DNA of 64,000 nucleotides from G963674665 sp963674665 (GCA_963674665.2 CAXXPL010000008.1:1-64000), one strand, 5' to 3'. Positions 27,922 through 37,877 are shown, counted from the first letter of the stretch. Made by a program: numbers and translations. The notes: generated by a model from the sequence alone, not told the origin.

Positions 27922-28419
27922 CTACTCTTCTATCCCGAGTTCCTTGAGCAGGCGCTCACGGGCGCCCGGGTCCTTGACCAGTTCCTGCACTTTCTTGCGG
28001 AAGTCAGGGACATTGCCCAAAGGCCCCTTGATGGCCTTGAGCGCCTCGCGCAGCTCCATAAGTTTCTTGAGTTCCGGTACCTGCTGGGCAAGGGCGTCCG
28101 GGGAGAAATCCTTGAGGCTGTCGAATTTCAGCTTCACGGCCATCTGGGCCTCGTCCTCACCCTCCGCGGGTTTGGTCAGCTTGTTGGGAACCGCGATGTT
28201 CAACTCGAGGTTGTGCGCTTTGAGCACATCGTCAAAGTTGTCCTTGTCTATGTTGATGGGAGAGCGGTCCTCGACCATGCGTTCATCGGTCTGTTGTGTG
28301 AAGTCCCCCATGACCAAGAGCTTCAGCGGCAGTTCCACTTCTTCCTTGGCGTCGCCGGTGGCGGGCTTGTAGGTGATATTGACGCGTTCCTTAGGCGCTA
28401 CGGATCCTTCCTTGGCCAT
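27922..28419 (-). CDS. tssB: T6SS sheath small subunit TssB
   Basis: Sheath protein (VipA/ImpB) of 165 residues: ERVNITYKPATGDAKEEVEL, LPLKLLVMGDFTQQTDER and the helical C-terminal part (LKKLMELREALKAIKGPLGN) that interlocks with TssC. It ends 14 nt before tssC starts. Confidence 0.95.
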   Translation of the reverse strand: MAKEGSVAPKERVNITYKPATGDAKEEVELPLKLLVMGDFTQQTDERMVEDRSPINIDKDNFDDVLKAHNLELNIAVPNKLTKPAEGEDEAQMAVKLKFDSLKDFSPDALAQQVPELKKLMELREALKAIKGPLGNVPDFRKKVQELVKDPGARERLLKELGIEE

Positions 28420-28501
28420 AAAGTCCTCCTCGTGCTCAGGTTCACCCTGGGAATTATTCCTTATAAGCTGGTTCTATTACAATATATACCGGTTCTTGTC
28501 A

Positions 28502-30118
28502 TTATCTTGCGCCAAGTATCTTCATGGCCTGGGCAGGTTGCAGACGCACGATGCGGGCCAGAATCTCCTGTGCCTGGGACTTGTTTTTTTCATCGTCAAA
28601 AAGTTTGCAACATTCGTGGGTTAGCGTCAATACATCCAGGGCCAGGCCGGGTGAAAAAATTTCCAGGCCATGGATTGTCACGTCGGAAAGGTTCTGTTCA
28701 TTGAGCGGCGCGGCGAGTTCAGGCTTGCCCGCCAGCAGCAGCACACGGGCCAGGGCCATGCGCCAGAGCAGGCGCCCCTGGCCCGAGGCGGCAGATTCGA
28801 GTCCTTTTTGCATGAGCTCCACGGCATCCAGGTGACGTTTGTCCTTGAGCAGAGCCCTGGCATCGGAAAATGCCTGGCTCACCGCCGCGCTCTCCGCGTC
28901 GCCGTCTCCCGATTGCGGACCATCGGCGCCGCCAAGGCTCAGTGACTGCAGCCAGGCGCGGGTCTCGGTGTCAGCAAAGGGGGTGCCATCGGAAAAAGCC
29001 AGGTTCTCGATACCCTGCAGCCGCTGTGTCAACAGCAGGGTCTCGGCGCACACCGCGTCATAGGCGTTTCTATAAGCCGCCCCCAACGAGTCCAGGGCCG
29101 TGGCCGTGATTCTGGATATATCCAGCCAGAAGCGGTGCTCAGTGACCCGTGATTCCGCGGAGCGCAGGGCCGCGTCCAGGTTCCCGGCGTTGACGAGCTG
29201 CTCAAGGGAGGGTTTGACTATGGACTCGGGCGGGGGGATCCGGGTCTTGCCATTGTCAGCAGGTGGCGGTGCCGCGAGGGGCATCCAGGCCCACATGCGT
29301 CTGAGGCGGTATGAAAGAGGGTTCGTGGGGGCGTTCTGCAAATAGAAATCCGCCACACTCAACAGCTGGTTAAGAAGAGTGGAGAGGGTACTGTCAGCTG
29401 ACTGTTTGTCCTTGGTCCCGGCAACAGGTTGTGGCGCGGGCTGAGGTGCGGGTTGCGCGGGAGCCTGGGCCGGAGTGGAAGGTTTTGGTTGAGGCGCGGT
29501 TTCAGGCTGCGACTGGGTGTCCTGTGAAGCGGTTTCAGGTGGGGGCGTCGGCTCCGGTGCGGGTTCTGGCGTCGCTTCCTGCTGCGGAACCATGTTCAGA
29601 TAGGTCATGAGCCCGCGCATGCTCGGCGCGTCCTCGTATTTATCCGCCAGGGCCTTGTCCAGGGCGTCGAGGTTCTTCTTGGCTGTCTCCACCTGATCCG
29701 AAGGCAGGGGCGGAGCGTCGTGCTGTTCCTTGAGAAATGTCTCAGTGCGCTCCTGCCACCAGGTAATGGCGTTCATGCGGCCACGCATGCGGCGCTTGGG
29801 GGGGAACATGGTCTCCCAGAAGTTCTCGGTCATATCCTTGATGAAGACCAGCGCGACGCTGAATCCCTCGAATCCGTGCAACTTTGTCAGGGCCGTGGCA
29901 AGATAGACAGCCACCAGCAGGTCCTTGGACTTGTCACTGAGGATTGTCACGCATAACGACGCGACCTTTTTCCAGTCCGTGCTCTCACCGGAGGCGCTGG
30001 CAATGGACAGCTTGTCGATCTCCTGCTGCAGTTCCTCGAATTCGGGTTCGTAATGCGCATCATCCCCGGCCGGTTTGTCCGGGCTGATGGGATTCTGACC
30101 CAGTTCGCGTACTTTCAT
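28502..30118 (-). CDS. tssA: T6SS cap/baseplate-priming protein TssA
   Basis: ImpA_N-type TssA of 538 residues. The ATG at 30118 has AGGAG 6 nt upstream; codons further upstream fall in the end of tssM. The ImpA N-terminal region contains NPISPDKPAGDDAHYEPEFE, DLLVAVYLATALTKLHGFEG and ENFWETMFPPKRRMRGRMNA. A Pro/Gln/Ala-rich linker of about 60 residues (roughly 170-230) separates it from the helical C-terminal half (PLSYRLRRMWAWMPL, FWLDISRITATALDSLG). It coordinates baseplate assembly and sheath polymerisation. Confidence 0.9.
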   Translation of the reverse strand: MKVRELGQNPISPDKPAGDDAHYEPEFEELQQEIDKLSIASASGESTDWKKVASLCVTILSDKSKDLLVAVYLATALTKLHGFEGFSVALVFIKDMTENFWETMFPPKRRMRGRMNAITWWQERTETFLKEQHDAPPLPSDQVETAKKNLDALDKALADKYEDAPSMRGLMTYLNMVPQQEATPEPAPEPTPPPETASQDTQSQPETAPQPKPSTPAQAPAQPAPQPAPQPVAGTKDKQSADSTLSTLLNQLLSVADFYLQNAPTNPLSYRLRRMWAWMPLAAPPPADNGKTRIPPPESIVKPSLEQLVNAGNLDAALRSAESRVTEHRFWLDISRITATALDSLGAAYRNAYDAVCAETLLLTQRLQGIENLAFSDGTPFADTETRAWLQSLSLGGADGPQSGDGDAESAAVSQAFSDARALLKDKRHLDAVELMQKGLESAASGQGRLLWRMALARVLLLAGKPELAAPLNEQNLSDVTIHGLEIFSPGLALDVLTLTHECCKLFDDEKNKSQAQEILARIVRLQPAQAMKILGAR

Positions 30119-30146
30119 ATCGGCTCCTGGCGCCATGACGGGGTTG

Positions 30147-33100
30147 TCAGAATACCCAGGGCTCCACAACGACTTTGGGCACGTCGATGTGGCGGCGATG
30201 GAGCAACTGCACCACCGGATTCAGGCCGTCGATGGCGTAATTGACGATGATCTCCTTGATACCCAGGAGCTCGAGATCCTCCTTGCTCTCCGGGAAGTCG
30301 TCCGGGGAGAATATCCTGGTGCCGTAGCGGAAATCTTCCAGGAACTTGGGAAAGCCCATGCCCCCGGCATAGCGCCTGCTCAGGTTGAAGGTCTCAAACT
30401 TGATGCGGAACAGGGTGTCGCCGCACTCGTCGGGTTTCCAGGTGAAGGTCTGCTCCTGGGGATAGTTGAAGTTTTCCAGGGATTGTCCGCCTTTGGCGCA
30501 GTCCAGAGTGAGGATGGTGGCGTAGGGATCCTGGATGGAGTCGTCGTTGACGTCCGTGGGCAGGGCCTGGATGTTGACCTGGTATTCGGGCTGGATGATC
30601 TGCACCTCGGCACCGCCCTGCTCCAGGAAGCGGAACAGTTCGGTGTCCAGGGGGAAGCGCTTTCCAAAGGCCGAGTTGGCGAAATAGCCGGCCTGATTGC
30701 GTCCGAGGAAGGCCTTTGCCGGACCGTCCGTGAATTTCCAGGCGGCGCCGGTCTGCTTGTCGAAGAGCAGGGCCGGGAGCTTGCTCTCGGGCGCGTCGGA
30801 GATGGCCGCGAGCACGATGGAATCCCACTGGTTCTGGAGTTCCCTGGCGGCCTGGATGACGGTGAAGTCCATGAGGAAGCGCATGGGACCGCCCACGATG
30901 TCCCAGATGAAGAAGTCCTCCTCCGGCTTGGTGCTGAGCAGGTGCTGCAATTGGGTGTAGCTGGTGTAGGCTGTCTGGAAGGGCGAGTCGCCCTGGCTGC
31001 TGTCCGGTCCGGACTTGTAGATGCCCTGGGCCATGATCAGGGCCTTGTCGCCGCTCATGGTGGCGGGGAGCAGATCCTCCAGGGCCTGTTCATACTTGTC
31101 GTAGGGGTCCACGGCCTTGAGCAGGGTATCGCGAGTGACCGGTGCCGCGGCATTGTTCTGCTCCTTGGACGTGGAATTGGAGTTCCCCTGGGTCAGAGAC
31201 TTCAGCAATGCCTTGCCCGTGTCAATGTCACTGAGCAGGGCCTGTTTGGTCTTGTTGACCTCATGCTGGTCCTGCATGGTGGTCACCGTGTCGATATCTA
31301 TCACGGTCTTCACCCAGGCAGGGGCGTCGGGAAGATCGCCGATGGGTTTGAGTTCCCTGGCCATGGCCTTGAACATCTTGAAATAGGGGTTGGTGTCCGA
31401 CGACATGGACGCGGCAAGGGATTTCCACTCGATATAGCTGCGCTCCCAGTTCTCGCCGTCCGGGAACTGGGTGGCGAAATCCCGCCACGTCTTGGCGTAT
31501 TGATTGTTGTACCAGACCTTGAAGCTCTGCACGCGCTCGTCGATGAGCTCCTCGTTCTGCAGCGCGGATTCAACCTGTTTGAGAAATTCGAAGATGCGCT
31601 GGCGCCCTTCCACAGTGTAGGCCGCGGACACGCTGGCGCTTTGTTGGGGCGACTGGGCAGTGAGCCCCCAGAAGTCCTGCATTGTGATGTCGCTGAGTTC
31701 TGGCAGATCGCTGGCCCAGTCCACGAGCCAGTTGAGCTCGGTCCTGCGGGCCTTGAGCACGTCACGCAGCAGCCCCATCATGTAGCCGCGTTCGTCCGTG
31801 AGGGCTTCCTGACTCTTGTTCAGCTCGAGATAGGCCAGATACAGGCGGTCGAAGTACTCGGCCACCTCTGGGATTATCTGGTCGTCCACCAGGGAGAATA
31901 CCCGCTCGTCCGGCATGGGGCTCTTCTGGAGCTGGGCCGGGCTCGCGCCCTTGAGTTCCGCGTCGAGCAGATTGATGCGCCCCACAAGGTGGGCGATATA
32001 GCGCGTCATCTCCTGTTCGGGGCTGTTCGCGTCCAGGGCGGCGATGTTTGTCCGCAGGGCTCTGTCCAGCCTGGCCATGAGCCCCTTGCGGAACAGCGTG
32101 CAGTAGATGTCCTGCAGGCGTTCCTGGGCGATGAGGCTTTGATGTAGCCCCATGCGGGGGAGGATCCAGTCCTGGTTCAGGATCTGCATGCGGAAGAGCT
32201 CCTCGCGGAATCTGTCCATGACGATGAGGTCCTTGCGCAGATCGTTGGAAACCACGGGCACGGTGTCGAAGTCCTCGATGAACTCTTCCAGGGCTTGGTT
32301 GTTCTTGATGTAGGAAAAGGATATGAGCGCGCAGAAGCAGAGGATTATGGCCATCACCGCGATGATGCCCATGTTGTGAGTCAGCTTGCGCCAGCGCACG
32401 AACTCCAGCAGCGGCGAGTAGAGGCGCCTGTCTCCTGGCAGGATGTTCGAGAAGAAGTCGTGCAGGAACAGCCCCTTGTGGGTGTCGGGACGCTTGGGAG
32501 CCTGGAGCTTGAAGTCCTCGAGCACCGTGGGCATGTGGGGCAGGGTGTCTCCCTCCTGCCTGCCGCTGCCGAAGTAGATTCCGCGCAGCAGCGGTGTCTC
32601 CTGGAACAGGTTGCGCTCGAAGAGCGCTCCCACGAAGCGGCGCAGCCCCGGCTTCAGGGAGCTGATCTCGTCCGGGAATATAACCAGGGCCGGGTCGGCC
32701 TCTGGAAATTTGGTGGACAGCCAGAGGCGCAGATCCTTGAGCCTCTCGGCGACGCCGTCCACAGCGTGCTCGGCCGCGAGGTCCGGGGCGAGCATGGCGG
32801 AGTTCATCCAGCCCATGGCCTGGTGCAGGTCGCCCTTGTGCAGCAGGGCGCTGAAGCTCTTCATGCCCATGAGCCGGTCCAGCTTGGTGACCAGCACATA
32901 GACCGGGAAGGTGGCTCCCAGCGTGCGCATGAGCTCGTCCACCCTGCGGCGCACGGAGCGCGCGGAGCGCACCAGGGCGTCGGCGTCGTCGTTGAGCAGG
33001 GAGCTCACGTCAATGGTTATGACCAGGCCGCTGATGGGCTCCTTTTTCCTGTACCTCGCCAGCAGGGTGAGGAATTCGCGCCACTCGTCGCGGTCCAGGG

Positions 33101-33653
33101 ACTGGTCCTGGCTGGCGGCGTACCGCCCCGTGGTGTCCATGATCACGGCGTCGTCCAGGAACCACCAGTCGCAGTTCCGCGTAGCCGTGACCTCGTCCGC
33201 CGGCGTGACATCCGTGATGGGTGACTGCAGCCGGGCGCTGCGGATGGAGGTGGTCTTGCCCGTGCCGGGGGCGCCGATCATCAGGTACCAGGGCAGGGCG
33301 TACAGGGGGTTGCCGAAGCGGCTCAGGCTGGACTGCTTGAGCACGCGGATGGCCTCACGCCACCGTTCGTGCAGCTCTTCGGTGTTGCGCGCGCTCTGGG
33401 CGCGTTCAGCGTCGATGCGTTCGCGGTCCTGGTCTATGACGCGCTTGACGAACTGGCGCTCGCGCCGCCTCAGGTACCAACGCTTGAGAAACAGGGCCGA
33501 GAGGACGATTCCGAAAAGGCCCCCAAGTATTGCGGCCGCCAGCCACCAGGGCCAGCCCTGGGAATGGACCATGTAATAGCCCGCCGCCACTGCCAGGAGT
33601 ACGAGCAGGATGACGAGGAAAATCTTGAAGGCTGCGGCGAGAATGCTCTTCAT
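30147..33653 (-). CDS. tssM: T6SS membrane-complex protein TssM (IcmF)
   Basis: Inner-membrane/periplasmic scaffold of 1168 residues. Two N-terminal TM segments (about 8-27 and 35-55) precede a cytoplasmic NTPase-like domain with an intact Walker A GAPGTGKTTS and a switch DDAVIMDTTGRYA. A third TM is at about 420-440 (MGIIAVMAIILCFCALISFS). The large periplasmic part carries IcmF-related and C-terminal beta domains, ending FGKRFPLD and QTFTWKPDECG, which contact TssJ. It starts 33 nt after tssL. Confidence 0.95.
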   Translation of the reverse strand: MKSILAAAFKIFLVILLVLLAVAAGYYMVHSQGWPWWLAAAILGGLFGIVLSALFLKRWYLRRRERQFVKRVIDQDRERIDAERAQSARNTEELHERWREAIRVLKQSSLSRFGNPLYALPWYLMIGAPGTGKTTSIRSARLQSPITDVTPADEVTATRNCDWWFLDDAVIMDTTGRYAASQDQSLDRDEWREFLTLLARYRKKEPISGLVITIDVSSLLNDDADALVRSARSVRRRVDELMRTLGATFPVYVLVTKLDRLMGMKSFSALLHKGDLHQAMGWMNSAMLAPDLAAEHAVDGVAERLKDLRLWLSTKFPEADPALVIFPDEISSLKPGLRRFVGALFERNLFQETPLLRGIYFGSGRQEGDTLPHMPTVLEDFKLQAPKRPDTHKGLFLHDFFSNILPGDRRLYSPLLEFVRWRKLTHNMGIIAVMAIILCFCALISFSYIKNNQALEEFIEDFDTVPVVSNDLRKDLIVMDRFREELFRMQILNQDWILPRMGLHQSLIAQERLQDIYCTLFRKGLMARLDRALRTNIAALDANSPEQEMTRYIAHLVGRINLLDAELKGASPAQLQKSPMPDERVFSLVDDQIIPEVAEYFDRLYLAYLELNKSQEALTDERGYMMGLLRDVLKARRTELNWLVDWASDLPELSDITMQDFWGLTAQSPQQSASVSAAYTVEGRQRIFEFLKQVESALQNEELIDERVQSFKVWYNNQYAKTWRDFATQFPDGENWERSYIEWKSLAASMSSDTNPYFKMFKAMARELKPIGDLPDAPAWVKTVIDIDTVTTMQDQHEVNKTKQALLSDIDTGKALLKSLTQGNSNSTSKEQNNAAAPVTRDTLLKAVDPYDKYEQALEDLLPATMSGDKALIMAQGIYKSGPDSSQGDSPFQTAYTSYTQLQHLLSTKPEEDFFIWDIVGGPMRFLMDFTVIQAARELQNQWDSIVLAAISDAPESKLPALLFDKQTGAAWKFTDGPAKAFLGRNQAGYFANSAFGKRFPLDTELFRFLEQGGAEVQIIQPEYQVNIQALPTDVNDDSIQDPYATILTLDCAKGGQSLENFNYPQEQTFTWKPDECGDTLFRIKFETFNLSRRYAGGMGFPKFLEDFRYGTRIFSPDDFPESKEDLELLGIKEIIVNYAIDGLNPVVQLLHRRHIDVPKVVVEPWVF

Positions 33654-33686
33654 TTTGGGCTGTTATCAGTTTCCGGAGGTTGTGTG

Positions 33687-34361
33687 TTAGTGCAACGAAC
33701 CAAAAAATTCGAGTAGTTGTATGTTCAGGTCGTTTTTGAAGAACATGTACAGCTGCGCGGCGATAATAACAGATATCAGCGGAATGAGCAGCGCGTACCA
33801 GTCAAAGGGGCGGAACTTTCCTTTCCGCTTCGCCTTGTCCTTGCTCCAGTAGGCGTCGGGAAAGAGTTTGACGCCGGAGAGGTCGTTCTCCCGCGCCAGT
33901 TCGCCGAGGACGCCGAACAGATTCTCGTCCTTCAGGGCCTCCAGGGCCTTTCGCTGATCCTCGGGGAAGAACCGCCCCCTGAAACCCAGAGCCAGACACA
34001 GGCTGTACACTTCCCGGATGGGTTGGTTCTTGGGACCGAGGGTCTCGAGATGTTCGAAAAATTCTACACCAGCGTTCGTGGTATTGAAGAACTCCCGCTG
34101 CAGTTGCGCCTTGCGCCATTCCGCCGTGCCGGGCCAGGATGATGTGAGGATGGTCTCGTCGATCCAGGCGCAGACCGCGAACTTGGCCTCCAGCAGGTCC
34201 TCGGTCTTGAACCCCAGCGCGCGGCCGCAGGACTCGGCCTGGGTGAGCAGTTCCAGGATGTCCGCGCGGGCCTTCTCGAGGCTGCGGGCCGCCTGATCCC
34301 CTTCCCGTATCATGTAGAGGGTGTAGGCGAACGCTTCAAGGTGGCAGTCGATCAGGCGCAC
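33687..34361 (-). CDS. tssL: T6SS membrane-complex protein TssL (DotU/IcmH)
   Basis: A 224-residue tail-anchored protein. The helical cytoplasmic domain has KFAVCAWIDETILTSSWPG, LQREFFNTTNAGVEFFEHLE and YSLCLALGFRGRF, the DotU signature. A single C-terminal TM (WYALLIPLISVIIAAQLYMFF) is at about 187-208. There is no OmpA/peptidoglycan-binding domain after the TM, so anchoring to peptidoglycan would need another protein. Confidence 0.94.
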   Translation of the reverse strand: MRLIDCHLEAFAYTLYMIREGDQAARSLEKARADILELLTQAESCGRALGFKTEDLLEAKFAVCAWIDETILTSSWPGTAEWRKAQLQREFFNTTNAGVEFFEHLETLGPKNQPIREVYSLCLALGFRGRFFPEDQRKALEALKDENLFGVLGELARENDLSGVKLFPDAYWSKDKAKRKGKFRPFDWYALLIPLISVIIAAQLYMFFKNDLNIQLLEFFGSLH

Positions 34362-34365
34362 GTAT

Positions 34366-35754
34366 TCAACTCCTCAGCACCACGATTTCGGCGAACAGAT
34401 CCTTGGGCGCGGTATCCCAGTACATGGCGATGTGGCGGCTCTCTTCGACGTCCCGCCAAAGGCCACTGTCGTTGTCGATCTTGAAATAGTATGCGTTGGC
34501 GCCGCGAGGCAGGCTCGATGGAGCCTCCGGGGAGTACTCCAGGGGTATGCCGGGCACGGCGCGGGCAATGAGGGTGGTGAGGTTCTGCACCGAGCTGAGC
34601 TTGACCACGTGCTTGAGGGAATCCTGTATCTGTTCCAGGTTCTCGGTGGTCCGCAGCACCAGCCAGTAGGCGTTGCCGGTGGTGAAGAACGTCTCGGGCA
34701 GCTCCGCGGAGTAGTACTCGCCGTCGAACTCGAGCCTGATGAGGAACTCGGGGCCGAGCATGATGCCTTGCAAAAGCCTGTTGATGAGCTCCCTGGCCGT
34801 GGAGAAACAGCCCCAGAGGTTCTCGTGGTCATAGGTGGGGAGCATGATACTGCCGTCACGGGATTCGCCAAAGGCGTTGACCCGCTCGGAAAACGTTGAG
34901 AGTTCGCCCACGAGCTGGCGCAAGACGCCGTATACCTGCCAGGGATGCAGGTTCGGGGCCTCGGTCTGGTGCTGGAGCAGAGGGACGAAGCGGTTGAGGG
35001 AGCGCAAGGCCAGGAGAAAGATCAGGTAGCGGATTTCCAGCTCAGCGCCCTGCAGATCGCGGGGGCTCTTGTAGTCTTCCAACTGGCGGCAGCGCGAGCC
35101 CACCATGTCTCGAATCTCCTTGATCAGGGAGTACAGACGGCTGGAGGAGCGGATGCTCAGGCTCGGAGGGATGAATGACTGGGTCAGTCTGATGTTCTCG
35201 CCATCGCGTTCCAACTGTGCGAGGGGCATGAGATGGTAGTTCTCGAGCTCATCGATCTCATTCTCCCAGAAGATGCGCAGCACGTGGCGCATGCGGCTGA
35301 CCATGGCCGGGGGACCGTCCGCCATGGTGTCCGGGATTTCCTCCGGCTGTTCTGAAACCACAAACCTGGTGACAATGGTCTGGGGGGTGTTCAGATCCTG
35401 GACCTTGGTAACGTTTCCGCCCCCCGGATCGGCCTTGTGGAGGCCAACAAATACGTTGAAGGGTTTTTCGCTCTCCACCCAGGCCTCGTCAAAGGACCGG
35501 GACTGCAGGATGCAGTTGCCTGGAAAGACCGCGTGGGCGCCGTCCGGGAACAGGAACTCCCCTTGCAGGACCTCGAAAAGTTTGTTGCCGAAGCCGGGTT
35601 CGTTCACTTGCAACGCTCCCACGCCCCAGAGATATTGGAATCCGTAACGGGTGAAGGGTTCGAAACAGAAGCGGTGGTAGACTTCGGTAAGCTGGAAATG
35701 TTGGGGCTGCAGAAACAGGCCCTGATGCCAGAAGATGGGGGATTGCGGCTGCAC
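34366..35754 (-). CDS. tssK: T6SS baseplate-to-membrane connector TssK
   Basis: A 462-residue trimeric protein (ImpJ/VasE) that docks the baseplate on TssL/TssM. Diagnostic motifs are IFWHQGLFLQPQHFQLTEVY at the N-terminus, EVLQGEFLFPDGAHAVFPGN and the C-terminal VPGIPLEYSPEAPSSLPRG with YFKIDNDSGLWRDVEES. It starts 2 nt after the tssJ stop and ends 4 nt before tssL. Confidence 0.95.
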   Translation of the reverse strand: MQPQSPIFWHQGLFLQPQHFQLTEVYHRFCFEPFTRYGFQYLWGVGALQVNEPGFGNKLFEVLQGEFLFPDGAHAVFPGNCILQSRSFDEAWVESEKPFNVFVGLHKADPGGGNVTKVQDLNTPQTIVTRFVVSEQPEEIPDTMADGPPAMVSRMRHVLRIFWENEIDELENYHLMPLAQLERDGENIRLTQSFIPPSLSIRSSSRLYSLIKEIRDMVGSRCRQLEDYKSPRDLQGAELEIRYLIFLLALRSLNRFVPLLQHQTEAPNLHPWQVYGVLRQLVGELSTFSERVNAFGESRDGSIMLPTYDHENLWGCFSTARELINRLLQGIMLGPEFLIRLEFDGEYYSAELPETFFTTGNAYWLVLRTTENLEQIQDSLKHVVKLSSVQNLTTLIARAVPGIPLEYSPEAPSSLPRGANAYYFKIDNDSGLWRDVEESRHIAMYWDTAPKDLFAEIVVLRS

Positions 35755-35756
35755 CG

Positions 35757-36359
35757 TTACTCGCTCCCGACGGACTGGATGCCCGAGGGCCCCAGAAAGA
35801 GGTTCACCAAAAGTTTACCCGGCGTACGCACGATGTCCTCGGTGAAAATGCCCTCGTCGCGCTCCAGTACCGGTATCTGGAACAGCCGGGTGCTGCGCTC
35901 CGGCGACAGTTCGTAATAGCCGGCGGCCACGGCAACAAAGGTGGCCTTCTCGGCCCTGTCCAGGGCAAGTACCCTGTCCTCGCCGGGTTGCACTATGAGC
36001 TGCTGGAAATAGACCGCGGTCTTGTCGAAGTCCTTGCATTCCAGCAGTTTCTTGAGACCTTTCCCGGTCTTGGCCTGGTTGTTGAAACCGTTGGGGTCGC
36101 TCAGTTGGTAAACGCACAACACCAGGGTGTGCCCCTGGGCGTCGTACAGGTTGAGATCCTTGTCAGCCCTGAAGCGCAGCTCAAGGGAACCGGGAGAATA
36201 GGTCCACTGAGGGTTGGCCTTCTTGGGGTCCGGTGTGGAGGAACACCCTCCGTTGAATCCCGCGAAGAGTCCCAGCGGAAAAATGAGAAAACCCAGGCAA
36301 GCCCAAGCGCTCCACGGGGATTTGCGGCGCTTGCCCGGATTACGAACCCAGCTGCGCAT
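35757..36359 (-). CDS. tssJ: T6SS outer-membrane lipoprotein TssJ
   Basis: First gene of the T6SS operon. The ATG at 36359 has GGAG 7 nt upstream. About 200 residues: a positively charged N-terminus, a hydrophobic segment (ACLGFLIFPLGLFAG), then GGCSS, a loose lipobox with Asn at -3. The body has the TssJ pattern LELRFRADKDLNLYDAQGHT, VYQLSDPNGFNNQ and FVAVAAGYYEL. It anchors the trans-envelope complex to the outer membrane and binds TssM. No promoter was recognised upstream; a TGGCAC match near 36415 lacks a -12 partner. Confidence 0.9.
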   Translation of the reverse strand: MRSWVRNPGKRRKSPWSAWACLGFLIFPLGLFAGFNGGCSSTPDPKKANPQWTYSPGSLELRFRADKDLNLYDAQGHTLVLCVYQLSDPNGFNNQAKTGKGLKKLLECKDFDKTAVYFQQLIVQPGEDRVLALDRAEKATFVAVAAGYYELSPERSTRLFQIPVLERDEGIFTEDIVRTPGKLLVNLFLGPSGIQSVGSE

Positions 36360-36557
36360 GTTATTGCTCCAATGCCGCCCCCCGCGGCCAGATACCTTGT
36401 TCAACGTGATTTTCAGTAGTGCCAACATCCAAGAAAAAGTCAAGAGTTTTTTGAGTTTAGTGTCTTCCATTCTTGTGCGGGTTGGAATCGCCGGTTTGCG
36501 TGTTGTTGCTCAAATAGCGTACTACTTACCTATGATGCCGGAACTTCAGGAAAAGTT

Positions 36558-37451
36558 TCAATCCCAAGAAATATCGACCTGCGCCGTACCTCGCAGAAAC
36601 GTCTCCACCGCGTCCGCCAGCTCCTCGGGCGCCTCTTCCTGGACAAAATGCCCCACGCTTTGCAGGCGAATTGTCTCGGCCCCGGGAAAGACCTGTTGCC
36701 AGCGCCGCAGCTCCTTTTCCCTGAAGGCGATGTCCTTCATGCCCCAAACCAGCAGGGCGGGCTTGTGGCGCAGGGCCGGGAGCCCTTGCCGGATCGTCCG
36801 CAACCAGGGAGTGGAGCCGATGATCTGTCCGGGGAACACGGAACACCCCTTCCTGTCATCTTCAAAGGGCAGAGCGCGAAGGTACTGCTCGTGAATCTCG
36901 TGGATGAGCCTGGATTTGTCGCCAAAGGCTCCGCGCATGACGTTATTGGCGAAGAAGTTCCTCTTGCGTATGAGCATCCGGCCTATGGGGCCACCCATGA
37001 ACAGGCTGAAGACCAGATAATGCGGATCACGGTTCACGGGCCAGGCCCAGGTGTTCATAACCACGACCCGGGCGATGTTGTCCGGATGGGCCGTGGCGTA
37101 TGCCATGCCGATGGGGCCGCCCCAGTCCTGGACCACCAGGGTGATGTTCTTCAACTCCAGCTCATGGATGAGGTCGGTGAGAGTTCCTGCATGCTCCTCG
37201 GGGAGATAGCTCCAATCCCGGGGCTTGTCCGAGAGGCCGAATCCGAGAAAGTCCGGGGCGATGCACCTGTATGCGGGGCTCAACCGCTGGATGAGCTTGC
37301 GGTACAGAAATGACCAAGTCGGGTTTCCGTGCAACATCACGACTGGGGCGCCGCTCCCTTTGTCGACATAATGCATGTTCCCCGCGGCTACCTGAAAATA
37401 GTGTGATTCGAAGGGGTATTCCCGGCGGTCCGGCCAGTCGCTCACATTCAT
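36558..37451 (-). CDS. Haloalkane-dehalogenase-like alpha/beta hydrolase
   Basis: A 297-residue alpha/beta-fold hydrolase. The ATG at 37451 has GGAG 8 nt upstream; a longer open frame upstream is not coding. It carries the oxyanion/halide motif HGNPTWSFLYR (Asn43, Trp46), the nucleophile elbow VVQDWGGPIG with Asp109 and the halide-type Trp110, and a C-terminal SVGHFVQEEAPEE with the catalytic His. An Asp nucleophile followed by Trp is the haloalkane dehalogenase pattern rather than Ser esterase. Actual dehalogenase activity is untested, and close relatives include proteins of unknown substrate. It is unrelated to the T6SS but on the same strand, 198 nt upstream of tssJ. Confidence 0.82.
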   Translation of the reverse strand: MNVSDWPDRREYPFESHYFQVAAGNMHYVDKGSGAPVVMLHGNPTWSFLYRKLIQRLSPAYRCIAPDFLGFGLSDKPRDWSYLPEEHAGTLTDLIHELELKNITLVVQDWGGPIGMAYATAHPDNIARVVVMNTWAWPVNRDPHYLVFSLFMGGPIGRMLIRKRNFFANNVMRGAFGDKSRLIHEIHEQYLRALPFEDDRKGCSVFPGQIIGSTPWLRTIRQGLPALRHKPALLVWGMKDIAFREKELRRWQQVFPGAETIRLQSVGHFVQEEAPEELADAVETFLRGTAQVDISWD

Positions 37452-37877
37452 GTCCGCTCCGGCGCTCACGTGAGCGTTGGGGTGATCGTTGTTGTCGAAA
37501 CCGGTTTGTCCATGATGCACCACGAATGTTTCATCTTGAAGACCCCCGAAGCGGGCTCGGCGGGAAAGCTCGTGGCTGGGACCGGCATACGTCCGGAAAC
37601 AATACGACTTGTATTGTGTACAGGGAAGCCTTGGCTCGCGCAAGTTGCGGGCATGCTTTTTCGAACACTTGTTTTCGGTCGTGAAAACAACTAATAGATA
37701 GTACTGAGTATAAAAGGCGAATATCCGGCCCAGTGACTGACCGTGACCGGAAACTTCCATGTCGGATCGGGTTCTCGATGCCTGAGGCGAATGACGGAAC
37801 CGTTGTCAGGCCGTAATGGTCCACATAACAGCCATGTGTTTCGGGGAATCAAGGATTGTTCCTCGAGGGGCGGCAAT
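37452..37877. other. Divergent intergenic region, no gene seen
   Basis: This 426-base gap lies between the divergent hydrolase and DUF4124 genes. An AT-richer stretch at 37670-37720 is the likeliest promoter area. No confident promoter, hairpin or RNA was found. Confidence 0.4.

Noticed and set aside
30135..32147. 670-codon open frame antisense to tssM
   Set aside because: Shadow of a real gene; Leu/Val/Gly/His-biased composition and no recognisable domain.
36390..36430. Sigma-54 promoter upstream of tssJ
   Set aside because: A TGGCAC -24-like match exists on the minus strand, but no TTGC at -12 spacing.
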